Of a stretch of DNA of 60,729 nt, positions 18,191 to 26,320 are shown one piece after another; the first letter of the stretch is position 1, and each line of letters opens with the position of its first letter. The stretch comes from Chromatiales bacterium (lineage in GTDB: Bacteria > Pseudomonadota > Gammaproteobacteria > UBA6429). Below the pieces are notes generated by a model. The model worked only from the letters and a program-made list of their open reading frames with translations, did no database searches and was not told the origin of the DNA. Made by a program: the position numbers and the translations under genes. The DNA lies in NCBI GenBank assembly GCA_027076405.1, contig JALTJN010000283.1:1-60729 (forward strand), read 5' to 3'.

Positions 18191-19954
18191 ATGAACCCAA
18201 CTACATCTCAAAATATACTTCAACAAGCGATCAATCATATTAACCATAACCAACTTGATAAAGCATATCAACTATTACTACAAGCAGATAAACAAACGCC
18301 AAATAACATAGAAGTTTATCATTTATTATCAGTAGTATTCGGCATGTCAGAAGACTACGCTCAAAGCGAGATATATTGCAAAAAAGCCTTAAAGCTAAAT
18401 GGAACGGCGACTCTAGTTTATAACAATATGGGAACCGCCCAAAAACTCCAAGGGAAATATAACGAAGCTATTGATAGCTTTCTAGCATGTATCCGCATCA
18501 ATAAAAACTATATTGACCCTTATATAAATCTTTCAAACCTTTATCTTGAAATTGAAAAACTCCAGGAGGCTGAAGCATTAATGAATACAGCTATGCAATT
18601 AGATTCTAGCAATTTAAATGTAAACCTCGCACTAGCCAACTTATACTTAAAACAAGAAAATTATGCTGATGCCAAAGATTTATATGAAAACATTATTGCT
18701 TCACAACCTCAAAATATAGATGCACTTATTAACCTTGGTCAGGTATATGAGCATTTAGGTGACACTGAAAAAGCACTACACTACTACCACAGTATCCTAA
18801 ATATCTCGCCTAACTACGAAGCCAGTATCTTAGGTATTGCCAGTATTTTTGAAAAACAAGCGAAACTTAAAGATGCCTTAGAAATCATTGAGCCATTTAT
18901 TGAACATTCAAAAAATATGAGACTGCATATAATTGCAGCACGCATCAATTCACGACTCAAAAATTACAAAAAAGCCGAAGAAATTTTACTGAATGCGAAA
19001 GAATTTCCTGCCATTAATCAATACCAACAAGAACTATTGTATGAACTAGGCAACAGCTTAGATAAACAAGAAAAGTATGATGATGCATTTAGCGCTTATG
19101 AAAAAGCAAACTTAATTAATAGAGATAACTTCAATCGCGAAGAAAATAAAAAATATTTTGAAAGCCTTCAACATACCTATAAAAAAGATACTTTAAATCT
19201 TCTACCACATTCTAAAAACAATGACGAAACACCTGTATTTATTGTTGGTATGCCGCGATCAGGAACCAGTCTAGTCGAACAAATACTTGCCAGCCATAGC
19301 CAGTTCTTTGGCGGTGGCGAGCTGGAATATATTGATGATATTATCTATCAACTTGCAGAAGATAAAAACAGCAACGAATACAGTCAGTGGATCGAAAGCA
19401 TCCCCTCTACACTGCTTCATGAAAAATCTTTACAATATATAAGAAATATTCAAGAACTATCTTCAGGTGAAAAATATATCAGCAATAAAATGCCACACAA
19501 TTTTTTACACCTTGGCCTTATTCAACAGCTATTTCCAAACGCAAAAATAATACATTGTACACGGGAACCTAGTGACACAGCCTTATCAATTTTCTTTCAT
19601 CAGTTTAATAAAAACCATCCTTACGCCAGCGATCTAAGTGACTTAGCTTTTTATTATCAACAATATGAAAAACTGATGAATCACTGGGTACAAAATTTAA
19701 ACCTGGACATATTATCTATTAGCTACGAAGACTTAATCAATGACCCTGAACATAAATGCCGGCAACTAATTGATTTTTTTGGATTAGATTGGGAGGACAA
19801 TTGCTTGAACTTCCACACCAACAAACGCTTGGTTAATACCCCGAGCTACCATCAAGTACGACAACCATTATATAAATCCTCTATTAATCGACACCTACAT
19901 TACAGCCAATATTTAAGCCGTTTTAAACAAACACTAAATCAGCCTATCGGTTAG
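18191..19954 (+). CDS. TPR-repeat sulfotransferase
   Basis: This 587-aa protein has about eight TPR units (residues 5-310) and a sulfotransferase domain (about 345-580). The phosphosulfate loop is GMPRSGTSLVEQIL (353-366), followed by Glu in GGGELEY (377), Lys in ISNKMPHNF, and a variant 3'-phosphate motif CTREPSDTALS with Glu for Asp and Ala for Cys. The signature KRLVNTPSYHQVRQPLY is present. It is most like the 10988-13159 and 19934-21595 copies. Its 3' end overlaps the convergent sulfotransferase gene by 21 bp, so both C-termini are encoded by the same DNA. No clear Shine-Dalgarno precedes the ATG, as is usual for plus-strand genes of this island. Confidence 0.9.
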   Translation: MNPTTSQNILQQAINHINHNQLDKAYQLLLQADKQTPNNIEVYHLLSVVFGMSEDYAQSEIYCKKALKLNGTATLVYNNMGTAQKLQGKYNEAIDSFLACIRINKNYIDPYINLSNLYLEIEKLQEAEALMNTAMQLDSSNLNVNLALANLYLKQENYADAKDLYENIIASQPQNIDALINLGQVYEHLGDTEKALHYYHSILNISPNYEASILGIASIFEKQAKLKDALEIIEPFIEHSKNMRLHIIAARINSRLKNYKKAEEILLNAKEFPAINQYQQELLYELGNSLDKQEKYDDAFSAYEKANLINRDNFNREENKKYFESLQHTYKKDTLNLLPHSKNNDETPVFIVGMPRSGTSLVEQILASHSQFFGGGELEYIDDIIYQLAEDKNSNEYSQWIESIPSTLLHEKSLQYIRNIQELSSGEKYISNKMPHNFLHLGLIQQLFPNAKIIHCTREPSDTALSIFFHQFNKNHPYASDLSDLAFYYQQYEKLMNHWVQNLNLDILSISYEDLINDPEHKCRQLIDFFGLDWEDNCLNFHTNKRLVNTPSYHQVRQPLYKSSINRHLHYSQYLSRFKQTLNQPIG

Positions 19955-21595
19955 CTCTGCTATATAAGACTCATAATTTTTCCATCGTTTAACCGACTTG
20001 TTATAAATTTTTTCACTAACTTGTGCATAACTAGCCGTATGAACTGAACGCTTTTGTTTATAAAATTCTAAACAATTATCTTCCCAATCTAATCCCACAA
20101 AAGACAGCATTCTTTCTACTTCTGACTTTGTATCATTTACCACATCTTCATATTGAATATTTAGAATTGGTATTTTAAGCTCATCTCTCCAGTGACTCAT
20201 TAATTTTAAATATTGTTGATAATATACCGCGAGATTTGACAAATCATACGCATACGGATGATGCCCACCAAAATGCTGAAAATAACAAGACAGACAAGTA
20301 TCAATTGGATCACGCAAACAGTTTATTATTTTTGCCTGAGGTAATAACTTATGAATCAAACCAATAAAAAGAAAATTATGCGGAAGTTTATCGGTAATAT
20401 TGGAACTCTCTGATGACATTGACCTTAGTGTTGTTAATAAGTCGTCAGCATAATGATTAAGCTCTGATACCGATATTCTTTCTAGCGCCGTTGGATACTG
20501 ACCACCCGGCTGGTCAATAGTTAGTGCAATATTATTAATATGAGGCAATTCACCTGCAGCATATACTTTCGAATGTGAGGATAATATTTGTTCAATTAAG
20601 CTACTACCAGAACGCGGCATACCCAATATAAAAATCACCTCGCCAGAATCATTCTCAGATGTGGGTATCTCGTGATAACGCTCTTTAGAAAAAAATGATG
20701 TGATTAAACTGACATTATTTTTAAACTCATTCACATCATAATCATTATATTTTAAACTATTGGCTTTTTTAAAATATGAAAACGCATGTTCATATTCATT
20801 TATAGAGTCATACAACTTCCCTAACAACATATTAATACTTAAATATTCCTCACCTTTTAAATTTCCTTTGCTTAAAATATTTTTTAATTTACTTATAGCA
20901 AGGTCTTGCTGCTTTTGTCTTAATGCATACTTTCCATATACGATTATTACAGCAGCATTGTCAGGATGCTGCTCAGCCATAGATTGAGCCATCTCCCAGC
21001 CTTTTTCTACCTCACTTATTTTTTCATACACTGAGCAAAGTAAATTCATTGCAGGTAGATAATGTGCATCCTGCCGTAAAATTTTTTCTGCATATGCAGT
21101 TGCCGACTTAAATTCTCCCGTTCTAGAAAGTGCAAAGGCCAACTTATATAAAAGATGAAGGTTATCAGGTAGATATTTCAAGGCATAACGATAGTTCTCT
21201 ACGGCTTTATCTGCTAAGTGCCCCGTTAGTTGCTGATCCGCCAAAGCCACATGCAAGTTAACAATATTTTGTATGGCTTCTTTATTATTGTTATTTATAT
21301 CAATTGCTCGCTGGTATGAGCTAATCGCCTTCTCAGGCTCACCATGTGACTTATAAAGCATGGCCAGCGTAAGATAAGAGCCTTCATATTCGGGATCTAT
21401 ATCAATAGCGGTCTGCACATCTTTTATGGCTTTTTCTATTTGCCCCAGCTCACCATACAATGCACCTCGCATTAAGTAAGCTTCATCACAATATGCATTT
21501 TTTTCAATTATCTGATTATAAATTGAAATAGCTTTAGTAAAGTTCTGCGCTGATACCATTAAGTCGGCAGCATCTAACTCTTTTTCTATATTCAT
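19934..21595 (-). CDS. TPR-repeat sulfotransferase
   Basis: This 553-aa protein has about seven TPR units (residues 10-290) and a sulfotransferase domain (about 317-550). The phosphosulfate loop is GMPRSGSSLIEQIL (325-338), Glu lies in AAGELPH (349), Lys in ITDKLPHNF and the 3'-phosphate motif is CLRDPIDTCLSCYFQ. The signature KRSVHTASYAQVSEKIY closes the domain. It is convergent with, and overlaps by 21 bp, the sulfotransferase on the other strand. It is divergent from the VPLPA-CTERM gene pair, sharing the 21596-21800 intergenic region with that sigma-54 promoter, so co-regulation is possible. No export signal is visible, so it should act in the cytosol before secretion of any protein target. 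Confidence 0.9.
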   Translation of the reverse strand: MNIEKELDAADLMVSAQNFTKAISIYNQIIEKNAYCDEAYLMRGALYGELGQIEKAIKDVQTAIDIDPEYEGSYLTLAMLYKSHGEPEKAISSYQRAIDINNNNKEAIQNIVNLHVALADQQLTGHLADKAVENYRYALKYLPDNLHLLYKLAFALSRTGEFKSATAYAEKILRQDAHYLPAMNLLCSVYEKISEVEKGWEMAQSMAEQHPDNAAVIIVYGKYALRQKQQDLAISKLKNILSKGNLKGEEYLSINMLLGKLYDSINEYEHAFSYFKKANSLKYNDYDVNEFKNNVSLITSFFSKERYHEIPTSENDSGEVIFILGMPRSGSSLIEQILSSHSKVYAAGELPHINNIALTIDQPGGQYPTALERISVSELNHYADDLLTTLRSMSSESSNITDKLPHNFLFIGLIHKLLPQAKIINCLRDPIDTCLSCYFQHFGGHHPYAYDLSNLAVYYQQYLKLMSHWRDELKIPILNIQYEDVVNDTKSEVERMLSFVGLDWEDNCLEFYKQKRSVHTASYAQVSEKIYNKSVKRWKNYESYIAELTDRLI

Positions 21596-21666
21596 AAAAT
21601 TGACTACTGATCCACGTACTAAATTATATTATGCATATCACCCCAAACTTTGACACTCAAATTTTA

Positions 21667-21703
21667 TGTAAAAATACCCGACTTTTTTCTCGATATTTTT
21701 ACA
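21667..21703. promoter_or_regulatory. 37-bp inverted repeat TGTAAA-N25-TTTACA, candidate PrsR enhancer
   Basis: The arms TGTAAAAATA and TATTTTTACA are a perfect 10-bp inverted repeat. The left half-site reads TGTAAAAATACCCGAC. Total length and arm orientation equal those of the element at 2732-2768. It lies 50 bp upstream of the -24 box, about 75-112 bp before the predicted transcription start, a typical enhancer position for a sigma-54 activator. Confidence 0.55.
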
Positions 21704-21752
21704 GTTTTAAAAATTTAACCGCAAATAAAGCCCTAATCCTTACTTTTCATAC

Positions 21753-21768
21753 TGGCGTATTTTTTGCA
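21753..21768 (+). promoter_or_regulatory. sigma-54 (-24/-12) promoter of the VPLPA-CTERM gene pair
   Basis: TGGCGTA-TTTT-TTGCA has GG and GC exactly 10 bp apart and a perfect -12 box. Only one consensus position (M) differs. The predicted start is near 21779, about 37 bp before the preferred ATG. Confidence 0.78.
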
Positions 21769-21815
21769 TTGTACCTTTTAGCTGGACATTAAAAATCAAA
21801 ATGGATAGAGATAAA

Positions 21816-22631
21816 ATGAATATAAGAAAAACTGCACTCACCATTGCCATGACTACCGCTCTCGGTATATCTGCTACCGCATCTCAAGCCGCAATCATTG
21901 ACCTAGATTTCACCGGCTTATACACGTTACTGGACAACTCTGGTATAGTCCTCGCTAATACCTCAAAGCCTTATTATTATGATGCAACCTGGGGGTATGG
22001 TGTACGCACACAGATCTCAGGCACATTACAGTTTGATACATACACCGGCGCTGGCACCGGCACAATAAATCCCTTTGAATTCATGAATGGTGGCCTAGTT
22101 AATATTGTCAACTTTGAGCTGCAAGCCATCGGAGATGGCGTAGGTGGCACCGGTAGCCTAGTGCTGGCCAATATGGTGTATAACTGGAACAACAACCCTG
22201 CCGAGTCCGTACAAGTTGTATTAGATGCTGCCGGCCTGTTTACCAGCCTAGCCGATGGCATTTACTTCGGAACACCTATTGATGCGGCATCATGTGCTGC
22301 AAGTGGTGCCTGTGCAACCCCCGCATCTAACGACATCAAAAAACTTCAATTTCCTATCGGTCCTGTTCCGATTAGCACCACTTCGTTCAATGCCGCAGGA
22401 GCCACAGGATATGGCACCACTCTAGGTCAGCTCAGCCTCGGTACCGACGATGGTATTGGCGGCTCGCCCATCGACAATGGCGTATTTAGTACATTTAATG
22501 CCAATTTTGATTTCACCTCCCTAACCGTTGCTCCTATTGCTCTTGTACCTGTACCCGCTGCTGTCTGGTTATTTGGTTCGGGTTTATTAGGCTTAGCTGG
22601 TTTGGCTCGACGCCGTAAAATTAAAAAATAA
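21816..22631 (+). CDS. VPLPA-CTERM sorting-domain surface protein (copy 2)
   Basis: This exported protein has 271 aa from the start preferred here. The frame is open from 21801, but ATG 21816 fits the signal peptide of its paralogues (MNIRKTAL) and has a weak GAGAT before it. The signal peptide ends near ATASQA. The module carries KPYYYDATWGYG, GDGVGGTGSLVLAN, TDDGIGGSPIDNG and FNANFDF. The C-terminal exosortase signal is VPVPAAVWLFGSGLLGLAG, then LARRRKIKK. It is the first gene of a tandem pair driven by the sigma-54 promoter at 21753. The conserved Tyr cluster next to Asp is a plausible, unproven, sulfation site. Module function unknown. Confidence 0.9.
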   Translation: MNIRKTALTIAMTTALGISATASQAAIIDLDFTGLYTLLDNSGIVLANTSKPYYYDATWGYGVRTQISGTLQFDTYTGAGTGTINPFEFMNGGLVNIVNFELQAIGDGVGGTGSLVLANMVYNWNNNPAESVQVVLDAAGLFTSLADGIYFGTPIDAASCAASGACATPASNDIKKLQFPIGPVPISTTSFNAAGATGYGTTLGQLSLGTDDGIGGSPIDNGVFSTFNANFDFTSLTVAPIALVPVPAAVWLFGSGLLGLAGLARRRKIKK

Positions 22632-22693
22632 TAAAAACACAAACTAAATACCCCCTTTTTTTCAACTCACGATCATAACCAAAGGATGTAAAA

Positions 22694-23500
22694 ATGAAAA
22701 AAACATTATTATCAGTCGCTTTAGGAACAGCTTTAGGCTTAAGTGCAACGCCTAGCCAAGCTCTCAATACCAATGTTAACCTTGAGTTTTCAGGGCTACT
22801 TACTTTTCTAGACCCTGGTGGCTTTGCTATAACGAATGTATCTAAACCCTATTATTACGATGCAACTTGGGGTTACGGTTTACGCACACAAATTTCAGGC
22901 ACCATGCAATTTGATACCAACACAGGTGCCGGCACAGGCACTATCAGCCCGTTTGAATTTTTAAATGGTAACGGCAGCACTTACTTCTCTAATTTTGAAT
23001 TACAGGCAATCGGTGACGGTGTAGGTGGCCCGGGTTCGTTAATGATTGCCAATTTAGATTTTAACTGGAATGGAAATCCACCTGTTTCAACACAGGTAGT
23101 ATTAGATGCTGCTGGCCTTTTTACTGAGTTGGCTGGCGGCATCTCCTACGGTGATACCTTCGATGCCGTTTCTTGTGCTACTAGCGGAGCATGTACAACC
23201 CCCGCATCCAACGATATAAAACAAGGTAAATACCCTATTGGCCCTGCACCCATTTCTACCTCATCATTTAATACCAGTGGCCAAACAGGTTTTGGCACCA
23301 CATTAGCCCAACTTAGTCTGGGCACTGATGATGGTATTGGTGGCTCCCCCATGGACAACGGTTCATTGAGCGGCTTTAATTTAAATTATGACTTTACCTC
23401 TATAACTGTAGTCTCTACCGTTCCCGTTCCAGCTGCAGCATGGTTATTTGGTTCTGGTTTATTGGGTTTGGCTAGTTTCGCTCGCCGCCGTAAATCTTAA
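22694..23500 (+). CDS. VPLPA-CTERM sorting-domain surface protein (copy 3)
   Basis: This 268-aa exported protein is a tandem paralogue of the preceding gene, 62 bp downstream and probably co-transcribed. AAGGATG lies 5 bp before the ATG. The signal peptide ends near ATPSQA. The shared module shows KPYYYDATWGYG, GDGVGGPGSLMIAN, TDDGIGGSPMDNG and FNLNYDF. The sorting tail is VPVPAAAWLFGSGLLGLAS, then FARRRKS. Tandem copies with diverged surface positions suggest duplication and diversification of a structural surface protein. A long hairpin follows the stop. Confidence 0.9.
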   Translation: MKKTLLSVALGTALGLSATPSQALNTNVNLEFSGLLTFLDPGGFAITNVSKPYYYDATWGYGLRTQISGTMQFDTNTGAGTGTISPFEFLNGNGSTYFSNFELQAIGDGVGGPGSLMIANLDFNWNGNPPVSTQVVLDAAGLFTELAGGISYGDTFDAVSCATSGACTTPASNDIKQGKYPIGPAPISTSSFNTSGQTGFGTTLAQLSLGTDDGIGGSPMDNGSLSGFNLNYDFTSITVVSTVPVPAAAWLFGSGLLGLASFARRRKS

Positions 23501-23509
23501 CTCACTGCC

Positions 23510-23548
23510 CTCAAGTACTCATAATTATGTAATCTGTGAGTACTTGAG
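23510..23548 (+). repeat. 12-bp perfect inverted repeat after the VPLPA-CTERM pair
   Basis: CTCAAGTACTCA and its exact complement TGAGTACTTGAG flank a 15-nt loop. The hairpin starts 9 bp after the stop of the second VPLPA-CTERM gene. No T run follows on the plus strand, so it is an atypical terminator, an mRNA-stabilising 3' hairpin or a protein-binding site. A further CTCAAG follows at 23553. Confidence 0.75.
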
Positions 23549-23641
23549 AAATCTCAAGTTAGTCTGTTATTCCCACTACATTTAAAGCTTTCAATATAGT
23601 AGGATGAATACTCGATACGCAGCATGAACTGACTACTGACA

Positions 23642-24364
23642 ATGAAAAATATTATTAATCCTAATCCAGATATTGAAATTATTTCTATCGCCGATATTGA
23701 TGTATTAATTGTCGACAACTTCCTTTTGAACCCAGATGAACTCCGCGAATACGGCATCCAGAGTTATAAAGAATATACAAAAAATATTGATCGAGAAAAT
23801 TACTTATTTCGAGAAACAAAAAAAACATACGAAATCCACCCTCGACCTAAAATCTTTCAGGAAAAATTCCCAGAACTACTCTCATCTATCGCAAATTTGA
23901 TTGATAAACATATAGGGGCACGCATATCGACCTACTACAATTTAGATACAGATAAACAAAAAATTCAGCTCCGTAAAGGTCCCTACTTTCATGGTGTACA
24001 CCAAGCCCCCATGCATCTCCCTCATGTAGATGACGGGCATGTAAGTAGCTTTATGTATTTAAATCCAAATGAGCAATGCTGGGGCGGTACAGGTGTTTAT
24101 CGGCACATTCCTACTGATAAGGTCGCTATTCACCAAACCGGCGTAGACTTAACGCCTATTTGCAGAACACCTTTGAAAGAAAATCTCACGGTATCAACAC
24201 CTGAGTGGAAATTAGAAAGCCTTGTAGAAATGAAATACAATAGGTTTGTTGCCTTCAACTCAAGCACCATTCATAAAATATACTGGCCTGAAACTAAGTC
24301 ACCTTACAAGAAACCAGCTAAAAAAGTTCGCTTGACTTTAAATAACTTTTTTAAGTATGAATAA
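23642..24364 (+). CDS. putative Fe(II)/2OG oxygenase-like protein (DUF6445-like)
   Basis: This 240-aa soluble protein has the layout of a small double-stranded beta-helix oxygenase. The HxD pair is LPHVDDG (H128, D130), a strand SSFMYLNP and GGTGVYRH follow, and a distal His lies in FNSSTIHKIYWP. This pattern resembles the DUF6445 family, which is related to 2-oxoglutarate/Fe(II) enzymes; family assignment is from memory. It sits between the VPLPA-CTERM pair and a TPR-methyltransferase, on the same strand as both (59 bp to the next gene). A hydroxylation role on a peptide or small molecule is inferred. The ribosome-binding site is weak. Confidence 0.65.
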   Translation: MKNIINPNPDIEIISIADIDVLIVDNFLLNPDELREYGIQSYKEYTKNIDRENYLFRETKKTYEIHPRPKIFQEKFPELLSSIANLIDKHIGARISTYYNLDTDKQKIQLRKGPYFHGVHQAPMHLPHVDDGHVSSFMYLNPNEQCWGGTGVYRHIPTDKVAIHQTGVDLTPICRTPLKENLTVSTPEWKLESLVEMKYNRFVAFNSSTIHKIYWPETKSPYKKPAKKVRLTLNNFFKYE

Positions 24365-24423
24365 ATTTAGCCTTCAATATTTTTAACCCAAGTGTTTTTA
24401 TTTTATAGTCGCAAAATAACCTC

Positions 24424-25719
24424 ATGAATAGCGAACAACTGAAACAAGAAATAAATACCTACCTGAATAGCAACAGACTCAGCAAAGCAGAGAGTTTATT
24501 AAAGCCTTTATGTACTGACTCACAAAAAGATACTGGCATTTGGCAAATGTATGCGCAGCTATTACATATGAAAGATAACAGGGACTTTACTTTAATTGAG
24601 AAATGCTTTCGTAAAATTGTTGAATTACAACCTGATAATATCAATGCCCTTTTTAATTTAAGCTGCTCACTTGTTGCAAATGGCTGTATTAATGAAGCGA
24701 TATCGACTTTACAACATGTACTAAAACTAGATCCAAAGCACTCCATTGCAAGCGATAACCTAGGGCAGCTATATGAAGAAAAGGGGCTCATTGAAGCCGC
24801 TCAATCATGCTATAAAAATGCAATTAAAGGCAATAATGTTAAAGCGCTACACTACCGACACTTAGGTGTTACTTACCTTAAGTCAAGAAAACCAGCCAAA
24901 GCCGAAGAAAACTTTATTAAGGGAATGGATTTAGATAATAGTGCCGGCAAAGCTCATATTGAACTAGGCCGAGCACAGTGTGAACTAGGAAAAATAGATG
25001 ATGCCATTAAATCTTTCAATCAAGCATTAAAAATTAATCCAAATTTAAATTATGCCAAGTTTTGGCTTTCTGCCATTAATGACCAGCGCTCAACAGATCA
25101 TGCAAAACACCGATTTGTCTCAAAGTTATTTGATGGTCACGCTGAAGATTTCGACAAAATACTAGTTGATGACTTAGGCTATAAAATACCATGGCTACTA
25201 GCTGAAGATTTATCCAGTATCGTTGGAGAAAATACAAAACTTCACATATTAGACATTGGTTGTGGTACAGGTTTATGCGCTGTTAGTTTAAAACCTATTA
25301 TAAAAACGATTACGGGCATAGACTTATCAGAGAAGATGCTTATTAAGGCCAAACAACGTGGCAGCTACAAAGAATTAATACAAGGAGATATTGTAGATAC
25401 CACCAATGCTTTGTCATCTAAATTTGATTTAATCGTTGCAGCGGATGTATTTGTATATGTTGGTGGCCTCTCCGCAGTATTTGAATCCTGTTATAACGCC
25501 TTGACTCCAAATGGCCTTTTTGCCTTTTCAATAGAACTATCAGAGCATCCTGAAAGTTTTATGCTCCGTGCAACAGGGCGTTACGCCCACTCCAGTAGTT
25601 ATATCTCTAATCTCAGCAATAAATATAATTTTGAATTAGCTAGCATTAAAAATGTAACCTTGCGTATGGACTCGGGTAAAAAAATACTCGGCGAAGTATA
25701 CATTTTAAGAAAAATATAA
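24424..25719 (+). CDS. TPR-repeat SAM-dependent methyltransferase
   Basis: This 431-aa paralogue of 13203-14711 has fewer TPR units (about five to six, residues 5-215). The linker motif is LFDGHAEDFDKIL (235-247) and the class I methyltransferase domain follows, with motif I LDIGCGTGLCAVSL (276-289), TGIDLSEKML and AADVFVYVGGL. The C-terminal part SFMLRATGRYAHSSSYI matches FMLRDSGRFAHNEKYI of the paralogue, so both probably act on similar substrates. It ends 3 bp from the convergent oxygenase gene. It belongs to the modification island. Confidence 0.87.
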   Translation: MNSEQLKQEINTYLNSNRLSKAESLLKPLCTDSQKDTGIWQMYAQLLHMKDNRDFTLIEKCFRKIVELQPDNINALFNLSCSLVANGCINEAISTLQHVLKLDPKHSIASDNLGQLYEEKGLIEAAQSCYKNAIKGNNVKALHYRHLGVTYLKSRKPAKAEENFIKGMDLDNSAGKAHIELGRAQCELGKIDDAIKSFNQALKINPNLNYAKFWLSAINDQRSTDHAKHRFVSKLFDGHAEDFDKILVDDLGYKIPWLLAEDLSSIVGENTKLHILDIGCGTGLCAVSLKPIIKTITGIDLSEKMLIKAKQRGSYKELIQGDIVDTTNALSSKFDLIVAADVFVYVGGLSAVFESCYNALTPNGLFAFSIELSEHPESFMLRATGRYAHSSSYISNLSNKYNFELASIKNVTLRMDSGKKILGEVYILRKI

Positions 25720-25722
25720 CAC

Positions 25723-26298
25723 TCAAGTGTGATACGGCTCTAAAGAATAATCTGCTGGGACAGTCCAACCAAAGCCAAATATTATTCTATCCCCTTCGCC
25801 TGCTATATCTTGAGTACCATGCGGGCACTCAGATGCCATAAAAGCCCATGCAGAACACTCTGGAACTGGCACAATCATATGCGATATAACAGGATCATAC
25901 GTCTCATTTTCTCGACGCACCATGATATTACAGCGTAGATGACGCATGCCTTTTTGGTAATCACCATACTTATCAATATGTTCATGAATAAACCCCCCTG
26001 GGTTAATCAATGAAACAGTATAACCAAGGTAAGGATCCACTTTATATTTTTTTAAACCTAAACGCTTAGATATTTTATTACCTAACTTAGTGATTAGCGA
26101 AGTGCAGTGCTCAGTATTGTAAATCTTTCCACGATAGCGATTAGGTCCTGCTGGGTTAGCTGTGATAACACCATTTTTTTTGAATTTATAGGCCGTTTTT
26201 TCGAGCTGTGTACGCTCCTCCTCAGTTATAAAATCCATAAGTCGAATTAAATTATCTTTACTAATTTCCTGATTTTTCATAATGTCACACCAACCCAT
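25723..26298 (-). CDS. putative Fe(II)/2OG-type oxygenase
   Basis: This 191-aa soluble protein has a likely iron-binding HxD in FIHEHIDKYGD (H107, D109), a following strand MRHLRCNIMVRR, and a distal His in ECPHGTQ, with Arg in GDRIIFGFGW as a possible 2-oxoglutarate anchor. This is the order expected of the cupin-fold oxygenases, although I cannot place the subfamily. Two possible starts (26298 and 26280) both lack a good Shine-Dalgarno. It is followed on the same strand, upstream in transcription, by two short sulfotransferases, a probable three-gene unit (27726 to 25723). A hydroxylase for the sulfation target is the simplest guess. Confidence 0.6.
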   Translation of the reverse strand: MGWCDIMKNQEISKDNLIRLMDFITEEERTQLEKTAYKFKKNGVITANPAGPNRYRGKIYNTEHCTSLITKLGNKISKRLGLKKYKVDPYLGYTVSLINPGGFIHEHIDKYGDYQKGMRHLRCNIMVRRENETYDPVISHMIVPVPECSAWAFMASECPHGTQDIAGEGDRIIFGFGWTVPADYSLEPYHT

Positions 26299-26320
26299 TA
26301 TTGTATTTCAATTAATATTT

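Noticed and set aside
18068..18271. 67-aa hydrophobic frame on the minus strand
   Set aside because: It overlaps the start of a clear TPR-sulfotransferase on the other strand and has no ribosome-binding site or family features.
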